A stretch of DNA of 64,000 bases from Clostridium celatum DSM 1785 (GTDB taxonomy: Bacteria; Bacillota; Clostridia; Clostridiales; Clostridiaceae), in NCBI RefSeq assembly GCF_000320405.1, contig NZ_KB291650.1, forward strand, positions 124,001 through 188,000. The letters are read 5' to 3'. The position numbers and the translations under genes are program-made. The notes beneath the pieces were generated by a model. It had not been told where the DNA came from. It was given only the letters and a program-made list of their open reading frames with translations, and searched no databases. This document shows positions 16,624 through 25,164 of the stretch, one piece after another (the stretch's first letter is position 1; every line of letters starts with the position of its first letter).

Positions 16624-17709
16624 ATGAGGTTAAAAAGGTGTTTAGTGGGGGTATTGATATTAACTTTTGTAAGCTGTTTTTCAATCAAAGCATTTGCAGA
16701 ATCTACTAATAGTGCGAAAAATTTATTTGTGGCAGATGGAGAAGTTGATAAAAGGTTAGATATTGAAGGGGATGCCTATATTGCTGGAAATGGAATTAAA
16801 TTAAGTGGTAATGTTGCTGGTGATGTTATTGTTGCAGGAAATACATTAGATATTTATGTAGAAAATGTGGGAGGAAGTGTAAGGCTTGCAGGTTCAACTG
16901 TGAATATAGGAGGTAATATTAATAGAAATATTACTGCTATAGGTGCAACTATAAATATTAAAGAAGGTACTAGTGCTAATGGAGTATATGTATCAGCAGG
17001 TGAAGTAGAATTTTTAGGTGAAGCAGAGGATGTATTTATAAGTGCTGATAAAGTGAATTTAAATGGGATTATATATGGAAATGTCAATATTGAATGTAAT
17101 GAGTTGATAATAGGTGAAAATACAAAAGTCGATGGCGAAATTAAAGTTAAAGCAAGTACAGAGCCAACTATATTAGGTGAGTTTGACAGTGATAAAATAG
17201 AATTTACTTTAAGTAAAGAATATGAGAATAAAAGTGATACTTATAATAGAGCATTTTTTATTGAAAAAATTTTAAGTTTAATTACAGCGTTAATATTATC
17301 ACTGTTACTAGTATTGATGTGTAAAAGATATTTATTTAAAGCTAAAGAATATACAATAGATAGGCCATGGTTACCGTTTTTAATTGGGTTTGCTACTTTG
17401 ATTATATTACCTATATTAGCATTGCTGGTATGTATAACCATTATTGGAATACCTATAGCTTTTATAGCTTTAATTATTTATGGTGTTTTAATTTATTTAG
17501 CACCGGTAGTATCAGGTATAGTTTTAGGTGAAATTATTTTTAAAAACATGAATTTATATTTATCAGCATTAATAGGCACTATTTTTATAAAAGTTATTAT
17601 GTTTATACCATATGTTGGTGGAGTTGTATTGTTTGCTTGTGTATTATTATCATTAGGAGTATTTATACAAAATTTAATTTCAAGTATCACTTCAAAAGAA
17701 ATCATGTAG
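16624..17709 (+). CDS. Bactofilin-like polymer-forming membrane protein
   Basis: 361-residue predicted exported membrane protein. A signal peptide (about 1-25, ending AFA) is followed by a right-handed beta-helix-like region (about 35-180) with short repeats rich in G, N, I and V (GNVAGDVIVAGN, GGNINRNITAIG), as in bactofilins. Three or four C-terminal transmembrane helices (about 215-350) follow a charged linker. Clostridial proteins of this architecture are usually labelled 'polymer-forming cytoskeletal protein', but the beta-helix here would lie outside the cytoplasm. Start ATG after GGGGGG. It is divergent from the broken CPBP gene. The specific role is unknown. Confidence 0.75.
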   Translation: MRLKRCLVGVLILTFVSCFSIKAFAESTNSAKNLFVADGEVDKRLDIEGDAYIAGNGIKLSGNVAGDVIVAGNTLDIYVENVGGSVRLAGSTVNIGGNINRNITAIGATINIKEGTSANGVYVSAGEVEFLGEAEDVFISADKVNLNGIIYGNVNIECNELIIGENTKVDGEIKVKASTEPTILGEFDSDKIEFTLSKEYENKSDTYNRAFFIEKILSLITALILSLLLVLMCKRYLFKAKEYTIDRPWLPFLIGFATLIILPILALLVCITIIGIPIAFIALIIYGVLIYLAPVVSGIVLGEIIFKNMNLYLSALIGTIFIKVIMFIPYVGGVVLFACVLLSLGVFIQNLISSITSKEIM

Positions 17710-17736
17710 ATTAGTATAAAATATACTTAAGTATCA

Positions 17737-17775
17737 GAGTTAAGATGTGCTTTTATGTGTGTCTTAACTCTTTTT
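17737..17775 (+). terminator. Terminator of the bactofilin-like gene
   Basis: 9-bp stem GAGTTAAGA/TCTTAACTC (17737-17745 with 17762-17770) followed by TTTTT. Confidence 0.82.
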
Positions 17776-17857
17776 CAATTGACCAAAGAAGTATTATTTT
17801 TTATAATAAATTGTAATAATACAATTTAAATTTGTTTGTGGGGATAAAAAGAAATTT

Positions 17858-19270
17858 ATGAAGAGATATCATATTGAATTTAATGATTATGAACCAAAAT
17901 ATGTTCAAATTGCAGAAAATATAAAAAAACTTATTAATTCTAATGTAATTAAGGATGGAGATAAACTTCCTCCTATAAGGGAATTATCAAAAGAATTAAG
18001 TGTTAATAACGTCACTATAGTAAACTGTTACAATAAGTTGAAAAGCGAAGGATATGCCTATCAAAAAATGGGTTCAGGCACATTTGCAAAAAAGAGAGAG
18101 CTGGTAGATAACTTTAAAAAAGAATACTCAAAAGAAATTAAATTTATAAAAAGTAATGTAAATAATGAGATAATTGACTTTACAGGAGAGGGAAGTAAAG
18201 AAGTTAATTTCCCAATAGAAAAATTTAAGAATGTTATAAACGCAGTTTTAGATAGAGATGGTGCAGAAGCATTAATCAAAGAAGAGCCTTTTGGATATAC
18301 AAATTTAAGAGATACTATTAATAAGATTTTCTGGGAAAATCAATTAAATATTGATAATTTACTTATAGTTTCAGGCGCTCAACAAGGGATAGATATAGCA
18401 TCAAAAGCAATTTTAAATATTAATGATAATGTGGCAGTTGAAAGACCAACTTATGCAGGTGCATTATCTGTATTTAAGTTTAGAAGAGCTAATGTTTTTG
18501 AGATTCCAATAGAAGAGGATGGAATAAATATAAAGAAATTTGAAGAGATATTAAAAAAGAACAAAATAAAATGTTTTTATGTAATGAGTTATTTTCAAAA
18601 TCCTACAGGAATAAGCTATAGTTTAGAAAAGAAAGTTAAAATTTTAGAACTTGCGAAAAAGTATGATTTTTATATTATAGAAGATGATTATTTATCAGAA
18701 TTAATTTTTAGTGATGATTTAAAGCATCAACCATTTAAAGCATTAGATAATGATGATAGAGTAATATATATAAAAAGTTTTTCTAAAATATTTTTGCCTG
18801 GAATCAGACTTGGATATATAATTACTCCAGAAAAGTTTAGAGAGAGTATTCAAAATTCTAAAATTAATACAGATATAGCAACATCTACATTAATGCAAAG
18901 AGCATTAGAAATGTATATTAAAGAGGGATATTGGATTAATTATATAGAAGATTTAAAAAGTGAATATATAAAAAGATACAATATTATGAAAAATATAATA
19001 AATGAAGAACTTTATGAATATATAACCTTCACTCCACCTAAAGGAGGATTAAGTTTTTATTTACATTTAAAGAATAAGAATATTAAATCTAAAGAATTGT
19101 TTTATAAGTTAAAGAAAAGAAATGTTTATATTACACCAGGTGTTATTTTTTATAGAGGATCTACTGTTGGAGAAGAGTATTTTAAAATAGGATTTTCACA
19201 GGTTAATGAAGAGGAAATAAAAAGAGGAATACAGTTAATTAAGGAGGAACTAGAGAAGTGGCATATATAA
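17858..19270 (+). CDS. MocR-type GntR regulator with aminotransferase-like domain
   Basis: 470-residue transcription regulator. The GntR winged helix lies at about 10-75 (IKDGDKLPPIRELSKELSVN is the recognition segment). A fold-type-I PLP aminotransferase domain follows, with MSYFQNPTGIS, IEDDYLSEL and SFSKIFLPGIRLGYI, where the Lys would bind PLP. MocR members such as PdxR and GabR sense PLP or amino compounds. The target here is unknown; no pdx genes are adjacent. Start ATG with a weak GGGG site. Its last codons overlap the next gene by 13 bases, so the pair is translationally coupled. Confidence 0.9.
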   Translation: MKRYHIEFNDYEPKYVQIAENIKKLINSNVIKDGDKLPPIRELSKELSVNNVTIVNCYNKLKSEGYAYQKMGSGTFAKKRELVDNFKKEYSKEIKFIKSNVNNEIIDFTGEGSKEVNFPIEKFKNVINAVLDRDGAEALIKEEPFGYTNLRDTINKIFWENQLNIDNLLIVSGAQQGIDIASKAILNINDNVAVERPTYAGALSVFKFRRANVFEIPIEEDGINIKKFEEILKKNKIKCFYVMSYFQNPTGISYSLEKKVKILELAKKYDFYIIEDDYLSELIFSDDLKHQPFKALDNDDRVIYIKSFSKIFLPGIRLGYIITPEKFRESIQNSKINTDIATSTLMQRALEMYIKEGYWINYIEDLKSEYIKRYNIMKNIINEELYEYITFTPPKGGLSFYLHLKNKNIKSKELFYKLKKRNVYITPGVIFYRGSTVGEEYFKIGFSQVNEEEIKRGIQLIKEELEKWHI

Positions 19271-19908
19271 CAATAAGAGAATATGGGGAAGATAGTTTTA
19301 TAGAAAAAAAATCAGAATTTATAGGATATGCTAAAAGAGTTGAAAATGAAGAAGAAGCAAAAGCCTTTGTTGCAGAAATAAAATCTAAGCATAAACAAGC
19401 AAGACACAATTGTTGGGCATATGTTATAGGTGAAAATATGGGGATTCAAAGGTATAGTGATGATGGTGAGCCACAGGGAACTGCAGGTATTCCGATTTTA
19501 GAAGTTATGAAAAAATCAGATATAACAGATTGTGCTGTAGTAGTTACTAGATATTTTGGTGGAATACTATTAGGAACTGGTGGACTTACAAGAGCATATA
19601 CAAAAGGAGCATCTATAGCTTTAAAGGCAGCAGGTGTGGTAGAAAAGGTGCAAGGCGTTTGTGTATCACTTTATTTAGAGTATGATATGATAGGTAAGGT
19701 TCAATATTTCTGTGCTCAAAATAATTGGCATATAGAAGATACTGAATATACAGATAAGGTAGTAGTTAAGATATTAGCAGAGGAATATGTTGCAGAAGAA
19801 ATTGAAAAAGTTGCAACAGAAGCTAGTAATGGTAAAATAATTATAGAAAAAACTAAACCAGAAATATACTTTAAGGAAGAAAATAGATTATATAAAATAA
19901 TAGAATAA
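19258..19908 (+). CDS. yigZ: YigZ/IMPACT family protein
   Basis: 216-residue cytoplasmic protein. The N-terminal UPF0029 domain has the family signature: ARHNCWAYVIG, YSDDGEPQGTAGIPIL and VTRYFGGILLGTGGLTRAY. The C-terminal DUF1949-type domain covers about 140-205. The family is ubiquitous and related to the eukaryotic translation regulator IMPACT; its biochemical role in bacteria is unsettled. The start is GTG 19258, placed by AAGGAGG about ten bases upstream, inside the end of the MocR gene. It is the second gene of a two-gene operon. Confidence 0.92.
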   Translation: MAYITIREYGEDSFIEKKSEFIGYAKRVENEEEAKAFVAEIKSKHKQARHNCWAYVIGENMGIQRYSDDGEPQGTAGIPILEVMKKSDITDCAVVVTRYFGGILLGTGGLTRAYTKGASIALKAAGVVEKVQGVCVSLYLEYDMIGKVQYFCAQNNWHIEDTEYTDKVVVKILAEEYVAEEIEKVATEASNGKIIIEKTKPEIYFKEENRLYKIIE

Positions 19909-19931
19909 TATATGACAATAAAGTAGGAAAA

Positions 19932-19960
19932 TTGTTAAATAATAATTCTTATGGTATAAT
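19932..19960 (+). promoter_or_regulatory. yebC promoter (extended -10)
   Basis: -35 TTGTTA (19932-19937), 17-bp spacer, TGG-TATAAT (-10 at 19955-19960 with TG extension). It lies about 50 bp before the yebC start codon. Confidence 0.75.
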
Positions 19961-20008
19961 ATAATCGATTTTATTTAATATAATTTATAAATTTAGGAGG
20001 ATGAAATA

Positions 20009-20749
20009 ATGTCAGGACATTCAAAATGGCATAATATACAAAACAAAAAAGGTAAAGCTGATGCAAAAAGAGGGAAGATCTTTACTAAAATAGGTAGAGA
20101 GTTAATGATAGCTGTTAAAAATGGAGGACCAGATCCTGATAACAACCCTAAATTAAGAGATGCAATAGCAAAAGCAAAAGCAGCTAACATGCCAAATGAT
20201 ACAGTTCAAAGATCTATAAAGAAAGCTTCAGGAGAGCTTGGTGCAGTAGATTATGAAAGAATAGTATATGAAGGATATGGACCATCAGGTGTTGCTGTTA
20301 TAGTTGATACTTTAACTGATAATAAAAATAGATCAGCAGGTAATGTAAGAAGTGCTTTCACTAAAGGCGGTGGAAATATGGGAACTACAGGATGTGTAGG
20401 ATTCATGTTCCAAGAAAAAGGTGAAATTGTTATAGAAAAGGGAGACCTTGATGAAGAAGAATTAATGATGATGGCTTTAGATGCAGGAGCTGAAGATTTC
20501 AATAGTGATGAAGAAGAAGTATTCATAATTACAACTGAACCAGATGATTTTGGAACAGTAAGAGAAGCTTTAGAAGCAGAAGGATTAGAATTCTTAGAAG
20601 CAGCAGTTAAAATGATTCCAGATACATATACTGAAATTGATGAAGATGCAGCAAAGAAATTCCAAAAAATGTTAGATTTACTTGAGGATGATGATGATGT
20701 TCAGGAAGTTTACCACAATGCTGAATTCCCAGAAGGATGGGATGAATAA
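20009..20749 (+). CDS. yebC: YebC/PmpR family protein (translation factor/transcriptional regulator)
   Basis: 246-residue cytoplasmic protein of normal family length. The N-terminus [20 protein letters not shown] is the YebC signature, followed by the central [16 protein letters not shown] region and an acidic C-terminal domain. YebC proteins have been linked to transcription regulation and, more recently, to relief of ribosome stalling at proline stretches. Start ATG after AGGAGG. The last 18 codons form the left copy of a 56-bp repeat that recurs at 24374-24429. An integrative element has inserted here and supplied a replacement 3' end, without changing the encoded peptide. Confidence 0.95.
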   Translation: MSGHSKWHNIQNKKGKADAKRGKIFTKIGRELMIAVKNGGPDPDNNPKLRDAIAKAKAANMPNDTVQRSIKKASGELGAVDYERIVYEGYGPSGVAVIVDTLTDNKNRSAGNVRSAFTKGGGNMGTTGCVGFMFQEKGEIVIEKGDLDEEELMMMALDAGAEDFNSDEEEVFIITTEPDDFGTVREALEAEGLEFLEAAVKMIPDTYTEIDEDAAKKFQKMLDLLEDDDDVQEVYHNAEFPEGWDE

Positions 20750-20750
20750 T
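20695..20750. repeat. Left att repeat (attL), yebC 3' end
   Basis: 51 of 56 bases match 24374-24429. The five differences are all at third codon positions and leave the peptide [17 protein letters not shown] and its stop unchanged. Confidence 0.88.
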
Positions 20751-20956
20751 CCTGTTAAATGCAGTAATATTCAGTGTTAGCAGTGTTTTTACAATATGTT
20801 TTACAGAAGGTAAAAGTAATATGAAGTAGGTAAAAATCCTATTCATTATGATAAATGTTAACAAAAAGCATAGTTTTCACTATGATGTTCATTTATAAGC
20901 TACTTTTCAAAGCAGATTAACAGATAATTTGTTTTTGAAAGGTGGCTTTTTTATTT

Positions 20957-21871
20957 ATGTTAGTAGATGATATTGTAAAAGAATTTATTTTTGAATTACA
21001 GGTGCAGAATTATACACCTAGAACAATAAAGGGGTATAAGAACAATATTTTAAAGTTTATGGAATACTGTAAACAAGAATTTGAAATTTTTGAATTAGAG
21101 GAAATAAACCATATCCATATTAAAAAGTATTTTCAGTATTTATTAAGTAAAGGAAGAAGTTCTGTTTATGTAAATAATATATTAAAGAATATAAGGGCAT
21201 TTTTTAAGTATTGCTATAAGGAAGAATATATAAACAGAAATATAGCTTTAAAAGTAGAATGGCAAAGGGAAAAAAGAACAGTAATTAAAACTTTTAATGA
21301 TGATGAAGTACAGGGGATGCTAGGGGTGTACACCTATAAGAATTATCTTGAAACAAGGAATAAATGTATAATGGCAGTTTTATTTGATACAGGAATTAGA
21401 AACCTTGAACTTTGTACATTAGGTATGTTAGATATAAAGGATACTGTTATTTATATTAAAGGTAAAGGAAGAAAGGAAAGGGTAGTTCCAATAAGTCCAA
21501 TGCTTAAAAAGATAATGATAAGATATGAAAGAGCAAGAGAAGAATACATTAAAGATAGTATTATAAAGGATGATGCCTATTTCTTATCATATAGGGGTAA
21601 AAGAATGACAGGTGAAGCAGTTGAAAGAATAGTAAAGATTTGTGGCAAGGAAGCTAAAATAAGAAGTGAAATAAGATGTTCACCACATACTTGCAGACAT
21701 TATTTTGCACAAGCACAATTAAGAAATGGATTAGATGTTTATTCATTAAGCAGATTATTAGGACATGAAAATATAAGTATAACAAAAAGATATTTACAGG
21801 GATTAGAAGATAGAAATATTGTTGAAATAAGTGTTAAAACAAGTCCATTAATGAATTTAAGAATTAAATAA
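20957..21871 (+). CDS. Tyrosine recombinase/integrase of the yebC element
   Basis: 304-residue site-specific recombinase expected to integrate and excise the element at yebC. The N-terminal SAM-like core-binding domain is at about 1-100. The catalytic domain carries the full set: Arg148 (GIRNLEL), Lys170 (KGKGRK), His244 and Arg247 (HTCRH), His270 (GHENI) and Tyr279 (KRYLQ). ATG 20957 is preferred over the in-frame GTG 20942, because AAAGGTGG (20938-20945) gives correct spacing to the ATG. It lies next to the left att site, as is usual. No separate excisionase was identified. Confidence 0.93.
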   Translation: MLVDDIVKEFIFELQVQNYTPRTIKGYKNNILKFMEYCKQEFEIFELEEINHIHIKKYFQYLLSKGRSSVYVNNILKNIRAFFKYCYKEEYINRNIALKVEWQREKRTVIKTFNDDEVQGMLGVYTYKNYLETRNKCIMAVLFDTGIRNLELCTLGMLDIKDTVIYIKGKGRKERVVPISPMLKKIMIRYERAREEYIKDSIIKDDAYFLSYRGKRMTGEAVERIVKICGKEAKIRSEIRCSPHTCRHYFAQAQLRNGLDVYSLSRLLGHENISITKRYLQGLEDRNIVEISVKTSPLMNLRIK

Positions 21872-21882
21872 AATAGTATTTA

Positions 21883-21912
21883 GGCAATGAATTAAGTTTC
21901 ATTGTCTTTTTT
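21883..21912 (+). terminator. Integrase terminator
   Basis: 9-bp stem with one G-U pair (21883-21891 with 21898-21906), followed by TTTTTT. Confidence 0.8.
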
Positions 21913-22013
21913 ATGTCACAAATTTATAGCATCAAGTAACTTATCTTTATGTAAAAGGTAGTCACAGTTATTTAAGGTCTTTGAACCTAAATCTATGTAG
22001 GGGGATGAAAGAT

Positions 22014-22139
22014 ATGAAGTTAGTTCATGTAATTGATATAGAAAATGAAATAATATTAGATGTTTATTTTGTTGATGAACAAACAGGTATAAGAATTGAT
22101 TATAGTGTTGAGGAATTTTTAAAAAGTATTAAACAATAA
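22014..22139 (+). CDS. 41-residue acidic protein in the yebC element
   Basis: ATG 22014 lies eight or nine bases after AGGGGG and opens 41 codons: MKLVHVIDIENEIILD, then YFVDEQTGIRIDYSVEEF, ending SIKQ. An alternative in-frame ATG at 22005 is too close to the ribosome binding site. No domain is recognised and the beta-rich pattern is unlike typical excisionases. The gene sits 20 bp before the winged-helix gene, probably in the same transcript. Function unknown. Confidence 0.6.
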   Translation: MKLVHVIDIENEIILDVYFVDEQTGIRIDYSVEEFLKSIKQ

Positions 22140-22159
22140 GTATAGTGGAGGGTTTATAA

Positions 22160-22711
22160 ATGGAAAAGGTGTTGTATTTAGAACAAGGTGAAAAATATAG
22201 TGATAGACAAGAAGGGTATTTTATGGTTCCTAATTGGTTATTTGATGAAGGTGAACATATTGAATTAGATGTTTATGAAAGAATGGCACTGATATATATT
22301 ATTAGGTGTGTTAATAAAAAAGATAATAGTCAAGGTATGGGTGATATTTTCTTTTTATCAGCAGAGCAGTTAGCAAAGAGGGGGAATTTTTCATTAGGAA
22401 AAGCAAAGAAAGTATTAAAAAGATTACAGGAACATGGATATATCAAAAAAATAAGAACAGGAAATAACTTAATAAAACAAGCAAATTCTTATAAAGTTAT
22501 GAACTTACAACCAACATATATACAAGGTTTGAAAATTTCATTAAGTGAAGCAGAAAAGAATTTATCAGAGGAAGAATTTAATGAATTATTAATTAAAGGA
22601 AAAGGGAGTATTTATTACTATGAAGATGAAGAAAAATATTCACATAGAAAATCATTGCCACTATTAGTAAATACTAATAATGGAAAAATTGGTTGTTTTG
22701 TTGATATTTAA
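22160..22711 (+). CDS. Winged-helix (HTH_36-like) protein, possible replication or regulatory protein
   Basis: 183-residue protein. The N-terminal part (about 15-115) reads as a winged helix: YFMVPNWLFDE..., LDVYERMALIYIIRC and FFLSAEQLAKRGNFSLGKAKKVLKRLQEHGYIKKIR. This pattern occurs in phage and plasmid replication-initiation proteins and in HTH_36 proteins. The C-terminal about 60 residues are charged and unrecognised. ATG follows GGAGGG. The gene could initiate element replication or regulate the integrase or cargo; neither is shown by sequence alone. Confidence 0.7.
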   Translation: MEKVLYLEQGEKYSDRQEGYFMVPNWLFDEGEHIELDVYERMALIYIIRCVNKKDNSQGMGDIFFLSAEQLAKRGNFSLGKAKKVLKRLQEHGYIKKIRTGNNLIKQANSYKVMNLQPTYIQGLKISLSEAEKNLSEEEFNELLIKGKGSIYYYEDEEKYSHRKSLPLLVNTNNGKIGCFVDI

Positions 22712-23079
22712 ATAAATTGAACAATGATATATAAGTATATTAAGAATGGTATAAATTATAATTACTAAGATTTAGTGTAATTTAAATAGTCACTACATGT
22801 ACTCTATAAAGAACTATAATACAAAGAACATAAATAAAGAAATAATTAAGGAAGAAGTATTTGCATTAATTTCATTAATGGCAACAAAGTATATATTTTT
22901 TTATTAGTTTATAAGACATAATGAAACATAATATAAAACAAAATAATATGTGAATTGTGATATTATAAGATTTTAATAAGAGTATTGAAATATAGATGTT
23001 GCAATATAAAGATTTGTAGTGTAGTGATATATTAATGTGTTATAATATAACTGAGTTACATAATAATGGAGGGTGAAAT
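22712..23079. other. 368-bp gene-free interval inside the yebC element
   Basis: AT-rich, with no terminator hairpin after the winged-helix gene that I can support. A TATAAT (23041-23046) about 35 bp before the DUF262 start may be its -10 box, but no good -35 sits at normal spacing. A 36-codon frame at 22797-22907 has no ribosome binding site. Confidence 0.5.
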
Positions 23080-24243
23080 ATGGCACTTATAATACCAGAG
23101 GATGCTGTTAAGCAAGTTAAAAGTAAAAAGATGAGTAATGCAGATTGGAGTGTAAAATCTAATACATCCACTTACAATTTATCATCAATAAAAGAATTAA
23201 TAGAAAAGGGAGAAAAAGGGGAAGCTGGAGGTATAAAATTAAAACCTTTCTATCAAAGGGATTATAAATTCAATGAAGAAGATGAAAGTTTATTAATGGA
23301 ATCAATATTATTAGGAATTCCAATTCCAACAATATATACTGCTTCTAATTCTAGAAGTAATATACATTATTTTAATGTAATTGATGGACAACACAGACTG
23401 AGAGCTGTTTATAGATTCTTATGTGGTAAGTATAGACTTAAGGGATTAGAACATTTACAAGAATATAATAATATGAAGTTTGAAGATTTACCAACAGAAA
23501 TAAAAAATGAGCTTAATTTTCAGAAGACATTAGTTATTGAGAATATACATGTACAAAATAATCCAGAGCTAGAATGGGAAATATTTAAAAGATATAATAG
23601 AGGTGGAAACCCATTAACTGGACAAGAAATGAGAGGAATAGTATTTGCATCAGAATTTGATTCATGGGTTCAAAAGTATTTAGAGGAAATTAGAAATGAA
23701 TCTTTAGTAAAGAATGTAATGAATATTTCTAATAGTAGATTCCAAAATAAAACAATACATGAGGAGTTCTATGTGTTTTTAGGTTTATATGAATATGGAG
23801 TTAATGATGACTTTTATTCCTCATCTAATTATGCAGATAAATTTATGGAAGAAGTATCTATGTTAGATTATTCAACTTCTCAATCAGCAATTAACTTAGC
23901 TAAAACAACATTTGAAGATTTTTTAAATATGCTAGATTGTGTTTACTGTAAGAGGGGGATTCAATATCCATTATCCAAGGAAATATATAAAAATGTTGAT
24001 AAAAAGAACTATAAGTGTCAAGTAAGTATTTTAATGATTTTAACAATAGTATATAAGTATATTCAGAGTAGTGGAATTGATTATAGAATAGATAAATATT
24101 CAAATATAATATTCAATGCTATAAAAACAGGATTTACTAAAGGGGATTTTGAAAAGACTAATGCATCAACAACCAGACCAACAATTATTAGAAGCACTTC
24201 AAATTTAATAGTTGAAATAATAAAAAAAGAAATAAGTCTCTAA
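23080..24243 (+). CDS. Stand-alone DUF262 protein (GmrSD N-terminal/ParB-like fold), candidate defence cargo
   Basis: 387-residue cytoplasmic protein. The DUF262 core is clear: FYQRDYKF (Gln59-Arg60), the ESILLGIPIPTIY helix and strand, VIDGQHRLRAVYRFL (DGQHR 102-106), and YNRGGNPLTGQEMR near residue 175. The C-terminal half (about 200-387) is helical and unrecognised. It lacks the DUF1524 HNH nuclease domain that accompanies DUF262 in GmrSD and BrxU restriction enzymes. DUF262 proteins use NTP-dependent ParB/Srx-like chemistry and are frequent in antiphage loci. A defence role here is inference from family and from the mobile element. ATG after GGAGGG. Confidence 0.85.
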   Translation: MALIIPEDAVKQVKSKKMSNADWSVKSNTSTYNLSSIKELIEKGEKGEAGGIKLKPFYQRDYKFNEEDESLLMESILLGIPIPTIYTASNSRSNIHYFNVIDGQHRLRAVYRFLCGKYRLKGLEHLQEYNNMKFEDLPTEIKNELNFQKTLVIENIHVQNNPELEWEIFKRYNRGGNPLTGQEMRGIVFASEFDSWVQKYLEEIRNESLVKNVMNISNSRFQNKTIHEEFYVFLGLYEYGVNDDFYSSSNYADKFMEEVSMLDYSTSQSAINLAKTTFEDFLNMLDCVYCKRGIQYPLSKEIYKNVDKKNYKCQVSILMILTIVYKYIQSSGIDYRIDKYSNIIFNAIKTGFTKGDFEKTNASTTRPTIIRSTSNLIVEIIKKEISL

Positions 24244-24373
24244 ATATTGCCTATATTATAATATAATAATTATGTTTTTACTTATGTTTTTAGTTAAGGT
24301 AACTGTTAATATGCTTTGAAATTAAAAGTAGGCATAAACCTAGTAAAATATAGATTATAACTTTAAAGAACTG

Positions 24374-24429
24374 TGATGTTCAAGAAGTCTACCACAATGC
24401 AGAATTCCCTGAAGGTTGGGATGAATAAT
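24374..24429. repeat. Right att repeat (attR), second copy of the yebC 3' end
   Basis: Encodes the same 17 codons and stop as the yebC terminus, with five silent third-position changes. It is followed by the ancestral yebC terminator. Confidence 0.88.
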
Positions 24430-24467
24430 ATTTAATAAAATTTTAATATAAATCATTAAATAAGATG

Positions 24468-24531
24468 TCTATTAGTTATAACATAATTTTGTAATATGTT
24501 ACAAAAAGAACATAACTAATAGATGTTTTAT
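24468..24531 (+). terminator. Ancestral yebC terminator, displaced by the element
   Basis: 12-bp stem (24468-24479 with 24512-24523) with an internal smaller hairpin, followed by TGTTTTA and nine T. It lies 39 bp after the duplicated yebC stop codon, which is the normal distance for yebC's own terminator. Confidence 0.75.
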
Positions 24532-24622
24532 TTTTTTTTATAATGTATTTGAAAAAATAGTTTGATTATGAATTTTGTATTAGTAATTTAGAGAAAATAG
24601 GAATAGAACATATAATTTAAGA

Positions 24623-24652
24623 AAGGACAATCCTTTAAAAGGGATTGTCCTT
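24623..24652 (-). terminator. queT terminator
   Basis: 11-bp stem AAGGACAATCC/GGATTGTCCTT (24623-24633 with 24642-24652), directly after the queT stop codon on the minus strand. Confidence 0.8.
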
Positions 24653-24656
24653 AAAT

Positions 24657-25157
24657 TTATTTCATCGTTATTGCCTTTTTAAATCTTGAACCAGCTGCTA
24701 AGAATAATGGCACTCCTATAATTGTAATTACTACGAATTCTCCAACTGCAACTTCACCTATAGTAAGCCAAAGTGGTAATGCATATAATTTATTTAACAT
24801 TAGTCCTATAATAATACCATTAAATATTGTTGGCCAAATAGAAGCTATTAATAATTTAACTTTGTAATTTTTTATGATTTTACCTGTTAAATAAATTGCA
24901 TAAACGCTTATAAAAGTAGCTAATGTACCAAAAATTACATCCATTGGACCATTTGGGCCTAAGAGATTTGCAATTAAGCATCCAAGTGTTAATCCTCCTA
25001 TATATAGTGGATCAAATAATGCAAGTAATACTAACACTTCAGAAACTCTAAATTGAATATTCCCATAAGCAAATGGTGCAATTACCAGAGTAACTACTGC
25101 ATAGATTGCTGCAATTATTGCAGTTCTAGTAAGTCTTTTTGTTAAATTGTTTTTCAT
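24657..25157 (-). CDS. queT: QueT family transporter (queuosine-precursor ECF substrate-binding subunit)
   Basis: 166-residue membrane protein with about five hydrophobic helices, the S-component of an energy-coupling-factor importer for queuosine precursors. The family segment AYGNIQFRVSEVLVLLALF and the GLTLGCLIANLLGPNGPMDVIFGT stretch are both present. The shared ECF module is not in this window. The gene has its own promoter, a preQ1-type leader and an AGGAGG site. It connects with tgt and queA at 31-33 kb, which use the imported precursor to modify tRNA. Confidence 0.93.
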   Translation of the reverse strand: MKNNLTKRLTRTAIIAAIYAVVTLVIAPFAYGNIQFRVSEVLVLLALFDPLYIGGLTLGCLIANLLGPNGPMDVIFGTLATFISVYAIYLTGKIIKNYKVKLLIASIWPTIFNGIIIGLMLNKLYALPLWLTIGEVAVGEFVVITIIGVPLFLAAGSRFKKAITMK

Positions 25158-25164
25158 CTGAAAA

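Larger units (their letters stand above)
20695..24429. mobile_element. 3.68-kb integrative element at the 3' end of yebC
   Basis: Bounded by 56-bp direct repeats of the yebC 3' end, offset exactly 3679 bp. Gene order from the left end: tyrosine integrase, 41-residue protein, winged-helix protein, DUF262 protein, all on +. No conjugation, capsid, relaxase or recognisable excisionase gene was seen, so it is a minimal genomic island or a satellite that needs a helper. The yebC terminator is stranded beyond the right repeat at 24468-24531. The integrase and att repeats are intact enough to suggest a recent, possibly active, element. Confidence 0.88.

Noticed and set aside
20942-20956. GTG start for the integrase giving five extra residues
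   Set aside because: The only good ribosome binding site overlaps this GTG; ATG 20957 has proper spacing.
22797-22907. 36-codon frame between the winged-helix and DUF262 genes
   Set aside because: No ribosome binding site and AT-driven composition; not supported as a gene.
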